64,000 bases of DNA. Origin: a virus. The position numbers and the translations under genes were made by a program. The stretch is from the IMG/VR virus record IMGVR_UViG_3300020204_004241, positions 1-64,000 of that record; one strand, 5' to 3'. The notes beneath the pieces were generated by a model. That model had not been told where the DNA came from, ran no database searches, and was given only the letters and a program-made list of their open reading frames with translations. Position 1 is the stretch's first letter; every line of letters starts with the position of its first letter. Of the stretch, positions 24,701 to 33,000 are shown one piece after another.

Positions 24701-26411
24701 ACTGGTTGCGTGGCATTCCAGACTTCTGGGAGCGCGAAGACGAACCTCCGCCACGACGGTAAACAGACTTGAGGGCCCTGAGGTTGACGTACGACCAGTT
24801 CGGGTTGCCCGCCTTTTGCATGCGCTCGTTGTGCAACTTGACCTTGTCACTGAGCGAGCGCAGGACTGCTTCATTCAGTTCTACTGAAATGGCATCAGAA
24901 GTAGGTAAGGCGTTCTTCTTGCGATTCAACTTGCTGACAGCAATGGCTACGCGGCGCACAAAGTTCTTGTCGCGCTCGGCGTTACGCCGGCGAGCCAATG
25001 GACTAGAGCCCATCCGCAGGCGGTAGTCGGATTCATTAGTGCATGGCATCCAGGCTTCTCCACCATCGTCTGAGCGATAACGGCGAATTCCAATGCAGCC
25101 GAGTTGGCGCGACCGAACGCGGGCCGAATCTGGCGACGTGAACACATCTGGGTCAGTCTTGCGGATTCGGCGCTCAGCCTTTTCTTCGACTGGCTTTTCC
25201 TCAGTTATCGGGCCACCGACAACCCATGCCCGGCAGGTGCGCTTCGCGGCACACTTGAAGTCGAAGGCTTCGCAGTAGCCAAGTTCGCCCACGGCATCAA
25301 TGGCATCCCACTCATCGGTACGCTCACCACCGGTGACGCCTTGCTCGATGCAGTCCTTCATCTTGTCTGTGACAATGAACAGTGCGCAGTTCCCGCACCG
25401 CTGCTTCTTGGCGGTAGCAACATCAACATCCCACTCATCAGCAAGTTTTGACCAATAGGCGGTGTTCTTTTCATTCGGATTCAGTGGGCCGTAAGACGCA
25501 CTGTCGATCGCCTTTTTGCGGTTGCGCAGGTTGACGGCAATGTCTTTGGTGGCTGTCGGGCAGGCAGACTCAGCCTTTTCGTTTTGCTCGATCCAGTCGA
25601 TAAAGTCCGACAACTGCATCTCGGTGAGGTTTTCTACGAAATCCTCGTACTCACCGTCGTCGGCCTTGCCAGAGCGGTACTTTCCGCCACGCTTTTTGTA
25701 TTCGCGGACCAGCCAGGCGTTTGCGTAGGCAGATGGGTAGACATCAAACTTTCGTTTCGCCTCCTCCTTGACCCGGGCATATAGTTCCGGGTTAGTGGGG
25801 ATGGCGGCCTTCTCCTCAAGGGCAGATTCGTCGTCCTTCTTTTTGGTTGGAACATAGATCGGCTTTTTGTCAACCCGCGTCTCGGTCGACTCTGCTCGAC
25901 GCTTTCTGGTGACCGCGTCACGAATTTCTTCTGCCGTCATTGAACGCGCTCGTGAAGCCGGCACACACTTCGGGTACTTACCCTTGTCGGCATCGTCCCG
26001 CCCGCATGGCTCGAATCCGCCGCCCTTCTTCGGGCGCGAGATGTCTACCCAGCGTTCCTTGAACCATTGAGTGAGCGACTTTTGCAAAGCCGCCGAGACA
26101 AGACCTCCATCTGCGAGTGTGTCAATGCCAAGGATGGGCCTTTCGCTAAGTTGCTCCCAGCCAATTGGCTTCTTTCCGCGACGCTTCCGCTTACGAATTT
26201 CAGCCGACTTACCCTGCGAGCACGGAAGACACTCATCGTCTTTTTCATCTAGGGAATTGATTTGGTCGAGGATGCGCGTTAGTTCTTCGTGTGATTCACA
26301 GGGCATCCATGCGCCATCGACTTCATGGGCACCGCTGCATCCAAGCCGGCGTGACATGCGCATAGCCTGAGCCCTGTTTGGGCGCAGAACATCATCGTCT
26401 TCGTTGTTCAT
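21711..26411 (-). CDS. Giant multidomain virion-associated protein (1566 residues)
   Basis: Domains visible in order: a Cys motif LGCSGAHEVDGAWMPCESH (about 24-42), repeated later as LGCIGIRRYRSDDGGEAWMPC (about 435-455). A segment VDISRPKKGGGFEPCGRDDA with KYPKCVPASRARSMT and then YPSAYANAWLVREYKKRGGKY is a pattern I associate with viral domains of unknown function. A Cys-rich patch RCGNCALF...GYCEAFDFKCAAKRTC may bind metal. The shared CPPTTINGGQFT...GC motif lies near 690-710. The C-terminal 500 residues are helical (HPSLVAAAMATISPQLPWDS, KVRSFYNNLNNPMDSY) with an enzyme-like look but no motif I can name. It starts in the stop of the 98-residue gene (ATGA). Its place between protease and capsid suggests packaging in the head. 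Confidence 0.7.
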   Translation of the reverse strand: MNNEDDDVLRPNRAQAMRMSRRLGCSGAHEVDGAWMPCESHEELTRILDQINSLDEKDDECLPCSQGKSAEIRKRKRRGKKPIGWEQLSERPILGIDTLADGGLVSAALQKSLTQWFKERWVDISRPKKGGGFEPCGRDDADKGKYPKCVPASRARSMTAEEIRDAVTRKRRAESTETRVDKKPIYVPTKKKDDESALEEKAAIPTNPELYARVKEEAKRKFDVYPSAYANAWLVREYKKRGGKYRSGKADDGEYEDFVENLTEMQLSDFIDWIEQNEKAESACPTATKDIAVNLRNRKKAIDSASYGPLNPNEKNTAYWSKLADEWDVDVATAKKQRCGNCALFIVTDKMKDCIEQGVTGGERTDEWDAIDAVGELGYCEAFDFKCAAKRTCRAWVVGGPITEEKPVEEKAERRIRKTDPDVFTSPDSARVRSRQLGCIGIRRYRSDDGGEAWMPCTNESDYRLRMGSSPLARRRNAERDKNFVRRVAIAVSKLNRKKNALPTSDAISVELNEAVLRSLSDKVKLHNERMQKAGNPNWSYVNLRALKSVYRRGGGSSSRSQKSGMPRNQWAMGRVNAFLQILSNGQPSNPSYVTDNDLLPEGHPWKKREKSLIHRVMMPGVVDNLKGFGEYWSEATKSFDQHLVEFKAAKRRGGAKLRTISQEIAKRGGALVDEDGMLRCPPTTINGGQFTNWKLEGCNDPTGAVRVIAQRVSQDAFDAIPETRRITNAQAAQIARQGVVASRLTEGGRSSIGYRKDVFRKINPRTRTADRLEAIKKFDTASRKALSSRLGDRDLSSVTTDELDQILALTNAKGQSVWSKLQTAKLLKLRQEIDDLESSMRSIQIMGAGLDNTYAVPRNVAVTFDADDIFDENDALTLDGEEGVFRWLSDNIDEITSVKSGSIGTVINAVYDDATGTVTFDIADVYDKSEQSLDSVTNIGRGRGVASVLDMDRLADRDMNGAFIDTGAEQAGSTYSPSRPTTDIRVRRTRKTDPSGQVSRLAGQDKVGGRNYTPGQKAAMVNAMIGGVPGLRHVEPVPILKAGDKDYSADQLKQIDDAVMQINDYIKDNMLRLLAQYDSPADKEFRARAKHWYPVANEYIGSIAAETDIHPSLVAAAMATISPQLPWDSNVVLGEHMAKMIADPDFEVSDEVAKAMAQGIMKARASGGGKNWNQVTNSSSAAANELRRRLEKLGKQRNQGSKALQKRREGTIAALKYQLKSLENDMEFFRSIAGLDADQLAQQFTGKRIQGMSNFEVAVAHRAHASVNGMKYIDGSEGPLMELDLNPDPATGKANPIRGKKKAAGAYLVNDIKAIQMLRDGDRLAALAGDVDSPEHAAFMSSMISNLLGDESKVRSFYNNLNNPMDSYFRDITNDTWMAVAGFALPAISQKTRRNDGAFNETDVLFNSLESLGHGRGYGLVSAAIMNVAEEWKQLTGEDFTQHPRAMQSVLWELARREWLPGNKTEALAASRELADAISSGRSEFSLDDRHEMLGYLRTATYGKAEFGNWGGGIVEFLKARGVDTDITKMSKMSVQDRIQMILSVMKDSRGRPLFKGPIPIVEKV

Positions 26412-26704
26412 TTGCTGCCCTTACGCTTGCGCGGTGCCTTTGTTTTCCCTGGATCAGTATTGTCCTCTGGGATACCCAGAACTCCATCGTCCTTCAGTTC
26501 TTGATACATCTCCCGGAACTTCTCACGATTTTTTGGCTGCGAGCAGTACCAGATTGTTGACCAGTAAATGGCATCCCGTTCAGCGCCAGTTTCATCGCTG
26601 GCCAGGGTTTCTGCGTATTGCACAATTCGGCTGCGTTCTTCCCCGGAATCGACGTATTTGTAAAAGGCGTTTCGGATGTTTTGCAGTTGCTTCTCATCAA
26701 ACAT
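26408..26704 (-). CDS. Small helical protein of the giant-protein module
   Basis: A 98-residue protein with helices IRNAFYKYVDSGEERSRIVQYAETL and REKFREMYQELKDDG and a basic tail (KTKAPRKRKGSK). The helical part resembles, position by position, the 86-residue gene 10626-10886 that ends the HExxH module. It overlaps both neighbours by a few bases, so all are co-translated. Function unknown. Confidence 0.65.
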   Translation of the reverse strand: MFDEKQLQNIRNAFYKYVDSGEERSRIVQYAETLASDETGAERDAIYWSTIWYCSQPKNREKFREMYQELKDDGVLGIPEDNTDPGKTKAPRKRKGSK

Positions 26705-27008
26705 TTTTGAGCCACCTGTTTGTCATTCTCTCAACATCCTCAGCCCTTGGGTCGGCGCTATTTGGGTCCCATAGTGAAGGCGCGAGATTCTCATTAATAG
26801 CAGGCTTCCAGTATGGGTTCTGGGAGATGGCGATATGTAGTGGAAGCGTCAAGCGCTTTTTGACGCGATTCTTTTTTGCCCCAGGGCTGGGGTCATACCG
26901 ATAAATGAATCCCATTGCCGGCCCATTGAGGTAGCCAGTCATGTATAACTCTTCATATTGACCAAGCGAATTAGGGTCAGTTCGGGCGATCAGAACTTCT
27001 TTTCTCAC
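26697..27008 (-). CDS. Small hypothetical protein after the 2603-residue gene
   Basis: A 103-residue product whose start overlaps the giant's stop by 4 bases. It includes a Tyr-rich segment (YEELYMTGYLNGPAMGFIYRYD), a basic stretch (KKNRVKKRL) and a C-terminal helix. It occupies the position that the small AGN-motif proteins have in the HExxH modules but does not clearly share their motif. Not recognised. Confidence 0.6.
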   Translation of the reverse strand: MRKEVLIARTDPNSLGQYEELYMTGYLNGPAMGFIYRYDPSPGAKKNRVKKRLTLPLHIAISQNPYWKPAINENLAPSLWDPNSADPRAEDVERMTNRWLKNV

Positions 27009-30000
27009 GGCTGGGCCTCGGTTTGCATTCTAGCGATGATCGCATCTACGCTATCAACAATTCGCTGGGCCTGAGCGCGACGATCTTCGGTGCTTTCGAC
27101 ATTTAGCATGTCCTGAATGTAGGAGTATAGCCTACCAAGAGAGTAGTCATTATCCCATTCTTTTTCAGGGTCCCCGCCGGTCTCGGCATTCATTGTGTCT
27201 CCGAAGAATTCCTTGACCGCACGGGCTACGGCTGAGCCGGCCAATAGTTCCGTGTCGTAGGTATTCGGATCAAGGGACGGGAGCATCTCGAATACTCGGT
27301 CCAGGGCAGGACTCTCGTATTCGTTGTCAACATTGAATGGCTTGCGGTAGTTAGCAAAGTTGCTCTCAACCTCTTCCAATCCGTCACGATCAAGTGTCAC
27401 GGCCGGACGAACTGGTCCGATCCGTGGTGTGCCGGCTTCTTCCTGTCGCGCTCTACCACCGACGCGACTACGTCGGCGTGCCGCGCTTCGTGCTGCACGT
27501 TCTGCTCGCCCTGCCTCGAACTCAGCAATTGCTTCCTCGTTCCGCTGCTGCTCTTCTTCGCTAACAACCGCCTGAGACCCGATCCCGATTTCCTCCTGCC
27601 GCTGGTTCAAATCATCTTCGTCCCCAGTTGCAGGTCCCTCAACCTGTGCTTCGCGACGGTTTCGCGGACGAGGAGAGCGCGGTGTCGCGGGCCTTCGTCG
27701 GGTTCGTGGTGCTGGGGTTTCTTCTTCGTCGGCGTCTAGGTTTTCTGATTCAGCAAGAATCGCATCATCGTTCGGATCATCTGGGTCTGGATTGCTTCGT
27801 CTACGTGCTCGCTCCTCTGCCTGTGCGGCCCTTGTTCGTGCAGCCTCAGCAGCCCTATTCATTTCTGCACTGTTTGGCGCAAGTTCATCAACACGGTTAC
27901 GGGCAGTCGGATAGGCGAGCAATCGATCGGGTGGGATCGGCAAGCCAGTTGGAGTGAGTGTTTCTGACTGCTGTGTACCAAACACTGTAGACGCAAATCC
28001 TTCTGACGAGCCATACTTGCCGTCATAAATGCGCTTCAGAGCGCTGTCAATTTCCTGCTGCTCTAATTCAATTCCAATAACGCGCACTCTGGCTTGCTCA
28101 ATGTCAGCAGCGTCGGTGTCGCCAAGTTCATCATCGCTACTAAGGACGGTGCCCCGGTTCTCGCTAAGATCATCAACTTCTCGTCGTGCCATTTCAAGTC
28201 GTGCATCATTGGCGGTTCGTCGGTCACGAAGAGCGGCCTCGGCCTCAACAAGAAACGCAGCGGCCTCTGCTTCCGTGCCGGGGTTTTCCGGATCGATATA
28301 CCATTCGCCTGGGTCACGGGTGAATCGTTGCCCAGTTGGGCCAACTGCTTCTTCCCCGCCCACGGCGCGGCGAGGCCTGTAGTTGGCATTTATTCTAGGA
28401 GTACCACTGGGGCCAGAGTACTTTTGGGCGGGGGCCTGTGGAACTTCATCTATAGCCTCAGACCCAAGAGGTGCTTCGGGCGCTTCGCCGCGCTCTGTTG
28501 CGAGGGCGTCCGCAAGACCCGTGACGTTTTCGGCAGTTGCTACCGCGTCTGCCGCTGCGTCAACTTCTTCAACAACCTCGGGCGTTGTATCGCCAATTAC
28601 TTCTGGGGTTGCCTCTTCGGCTGATGGGGCCTGTTCTGGCTCACCGACAATACGGAGCGGAATGCCACGATTCTCCAGGATTCTAGTAACTTCATCGCGA
28701 TAACTCTGCGGATGGAGTTCCCATGTCATGCGGTCAACTTCAGCAGCCTCAATGTCGCTTGGCTCAAGTGGACTCTCTGGGATAAATGTATTTCTAAAGT
28801 CACCATCTGGGAATTGTCGCGAATCGCGGAAGCCTTGCCAGTTGACTGTTTCCGGTAGGAAGTATCCGTTTTGCTGCAATGGAAAGATAGTCCCACGTGT
28901 GTTGCCAAAGTTCATCACCGGCTGTCCCGACACGTCGTTCTTTAGCACAAGGCGAATGCCACGATTTTCTGTTCCGTCTGGCGTAATTCTGGCCAACTGC
29001 GTCTCTACCGAGCCGGCGATGAACGAGTTTGACAATAGCGGGCCATTTAAACCGGCTCCCCCGAAGTTGGGTGCCCTCAGTTGGTCTAAGTTGCGAATGT
29101 CAACCGTTGGCCGGCCACGCAATGACTGCAAAGCCTCAGCAACGTCGTTGGGACCAAGACCAGAGAAGTTGCGAAGATTAAGTTTAAATTCATAAAGAAC
29201 TTCAGCAACAGTATCTCCAACTCGCTCAGCATCCATAACTGCCATCAGGCCTTCACCAGTTAGGTTTGGGGGGGATGCCAGTCTGATGTCTGCTTCAACC
29301 GCTTCAGAAATTCTGCGGGCCAGGTTCGTCCCAGTAAGTTCAAAAGGAAGATCGGTGTTACTTAAATCGACGCGGAGACTTTGCAAAAGTTCCTCTAGCG
29401 CCGGGGTTTGGCTAGAGCGCGTCAGCGCATAGAAGGGCTCAAGATTATCGTCAACGCGGCCGGCATCTCGCATGTTCGGAGGTAGTGATCGAAGATCAGA
29501 CACGATGCCATTGGCCAAGTCAATCGCGCTTGAGTTTTCAAGATTATCTGCGAAGCCACGATCTGGGTCAACAGATGGAAGTGCATTGAGTGCCTGTGTT
29601 GCCCCCTGCGCCCGTCGTGATATTGGCTTAGCGCGAACAGCCAGAGGCTTGCCGAGAACCTCTTCAAGGTCCATTCTTCCACTAAACGAGAGTTTCTTGA
29701 ACCAGCGCTTGATTTCGGCCTCTCGCCGCCCGCGTTCAACCGGGTCAGAAATTGCTGCTGCGTCATCGATCGCCATAATTGCTTCGATGTGCGACGGGGT
29801 CGAGGGGTCAATTGGCTGATTTTCGTAAGCGGAGTTGCCTGTCGCTGTATCTAATTCATCAACGATCCACTGCCAAGCATTCGCTTGTTCCTGGTTGCGA
29901 ATTAGGGATGGGCGTCCTCTTTGCCAATTTATGAGTTCGTCAGTCATCGCAATTTTAAGTTCAGTTACCTGGTATATTCTCGTAACCCTAAATCCGAGGC

Positions 30001-33000
30001 GAGGCCAAACGTATGGGCCGTCTGATGTTGCGCCCACTCCAACCTTGTTATGACCAGCCAATTGTAAGTGGCGTAAGGCATGAGTATTAAATACCGTGGC
30101 GACGCCGGCGCCTTTATAGGTTTCGCCCTGGTCTTCCAAGTACATGTTAGCGTGTTCAATATAACTCGGTTGACCATCAACATCACGGGTAATGTAACGA
30201 GAGAACCTTCCGAGTGTTCCTTCTTCCCCGGTTGTCAGATTTCTAAATCTTACTACTCCGGAACAGTTGGAATTGTAAACACTAACGCCGTCCGTGAAGA
30301 CTTCGATCTCTTCGATTCGCGGGCTGCCGTCGCTATTGAATAGTTTTTCGCCAGTTGATCGATCTCGCCTGTGAACTTTCATCTTCACTGGCGGCATTGT
30401 GTAGGCCAACTCGCGAAGTTCTCTGTCGCGGATGTCTATTTGATCATCGATGTCACCACGCTCTAGGTCGTCGGTCGCCCCGCGACGAGCATCAACAAGC
30501 CCACGAATTTCTGCTACAAGTTGCGCTGCCCTGGAGTCTGGGTCTTCCCACGGAAGAGGTTCGGTTTCGCCCAATCCGTATGCTTGACGCAACTGCGTAT
30601 CTGTTTGCTTACGACGGCGCAGGTGTGTTTCTTCTACAAGTGAGCGGATTCTTTCCTCAACATTATCGGAAAACGGCTGAACGTCAAATTGTGAAGGGCT
30701 CGTAATTGTGCGTTCGCCGCTGTCGTGCAGGGATGGTGTGTTGCCAGAAAATTCGGGATTATCCAAATCCCGTACCTGGGTGGCGTCCATCAAACCAGAA
30801 GCCGGCGCCGAGTCGCGCAGGCCACGCCCCTCTTCCGTCGCCCTAATTAGCGCAAGGCGCTGGGCAACCCACTCTCGGGCCTCGAAGTCGTGCATGTCGG
30901 CAACCCTGCTGCGTCCCTGGCTAGTCGGACCAACATTGGGCGAGGACACTTCAACATCACGGATGAATCCATCAGGGTCGTCGATGAGTGCTCGGACAGC
31001 GGCATTGACGTTTTTGTCCAGTTGACGTGCGGTGTTCGCTAGTTCGATAGCCAGTCCATCGTCATACCCAGTTTCGGACATGCGCTGGAAAATTGGCGCA
31101 TAAAACTGATCAAAGAAGTTGCTCTCTAGTTGCCCTTCTGTTGGATCATAGTAATACAGCGCATTGCTGTCAAGAACACCTTCTGGCACGCGCGGACGTC
31201 CGTCAAAGTATGTGCTGTCGAAAATGTTGCGTAGGCGCCTAGCAACCAGGTCCTTCACGTCATCGGGGGTGAAGTCTCCTGATTGGGCCAAATTGAGAAG
31301 TGCATTAGCATCATCCCTAAGCATTTCAATCTGGCCCGGGAACAGGCTTGACATGTCCTCGTAGGTGCGGTCAATCTCGCTTAGTTCGCGGCGGGCAAAA
31401 TCTTCCAATTGATCTGCGTCAAGGTCTGGGCCGACTTCAATAAGGGCCTGCACAAAGACCATCCGCTGCTGGGTAAGCGTTCTGTCCCCAAACCCTGGGT
31501 GCTCTGGGTTTTCGAACGTAAGCCACGGATGCCTGTTTAGGACGTCAGTTCTTACAGCATCTCTAATAAACTCTTGAGCGCTAGTATCGGTTTCATTTGG
31601 CGTAATATCATCTACTTCAAAACGACCTTCGAAGAATGAGGGTTCGAGCCTACGAGCAGTGTAGTAATTCGCCAGATCGACATCGTCTTTCACTTGGCCT
31701 CTAACCAGCGCATCCAGTTTGTCCATCGATGTTTCTTCTGAGATTTCCCCCCTGTCGAATGCCTCAGCCAGTGCCTCGGCACGCTGCATTCTGTACTCTC
31801 GGCGCTCTGCATGAACTTCGCTAATATTCCGGTCACCTGGTTCAAACTGGCGCCACGCCCGTGACGATGCAACATAATCCTTGTCTTCTGGATCGCCTTC
31901 CAGAGCCAGGAATCCCAATGGCCTTGTCTGCAGTTCGGCAGTTTTTTCGTCGACACTGTCGGCAAATTCCCGTCGGCCGAAAAGGCCGAACTGGCCTTCG
32001 CGACGAATGCGATCAACAACAACTCCGACAGCCTCTGCTGCCGCATCTTCATCAGGAGTTCCTACTGCCTTGTCGGCTCGCCGCACGGCGGCATCAAATT
32101 CTTTTTCAAGTTGCCGGCGCAGGTCTGTTCCGACAATTCCCTCTTCTTGAACAATTTCTTCGGCAACTCGAATGCGCTCGTCTGCCTCTACGCCAGCCTG
32201 AGTGGTTGGGTTGGTTACTGGCGGGCTAATATCATCCGCCTCTGGGCGCGCCGGGATGACGTCACTTGAAGTGCCATCCTCGTTATCAAGCAAGCGATCA
32301 GAAACGGTACCACGGTTTCGGAAGGTTGTATATGTTTCGCCTTCCACCGGGCGGAAACCAGATGGAATCTTTTCTTGAGGCACTGAGATGAACTCGTCGA
32401 AGTCGGCTTCATTTGCCGGCGCCTTGTATGGCCGGTTGCCGCTGTTATTGCCACCAAATCGTCCTGGAGGGAATCGTGATACGGAGCCGGTCGTACGTTC
32501 GCCCGGACCAATCGTTCGACGAGTATTGGCGTTTTCAATCATGCGAAGCCCGCGCCACGCAAGTTCACGGCGCTCCAGCGACTCATTCTCGTCTACCATG
32601 ATGTTGTACAAGTTCTCGAACATGTCGTCGAGCGTCTTGTCATCAATGACATCCCAGTTGCGGTAGCCGCCGTAGCCAAACTCATCGCGAATGCGTCGAC
32701 CGACTCGTTGCCAGCGCGGTTGGGGGAGTTCACCGCCACGTCGATAATCCCTGAGGTACTCAAGGAGTTCCCCGACAGTCATCTCTGTTTCTTCGTCCGG
32801 GAAGCCTTCCTCCCGTCCGGTTTCGTCATCACGTCTTGCGGTTCCACGTGAACGACCGAATGAACCCGGCCGCCCTCGTCCGCCAGCCTCAGTAGTGTCT
32901 CCAGGGGTCCTAGGACGCTCGGCGCCAGCCGGACTTGTTGGGGCCGGCTCATCTCCGCGACGGCGACGGCGCTTGGGCTTTGCCTCGCCCTCTGGTGCTC

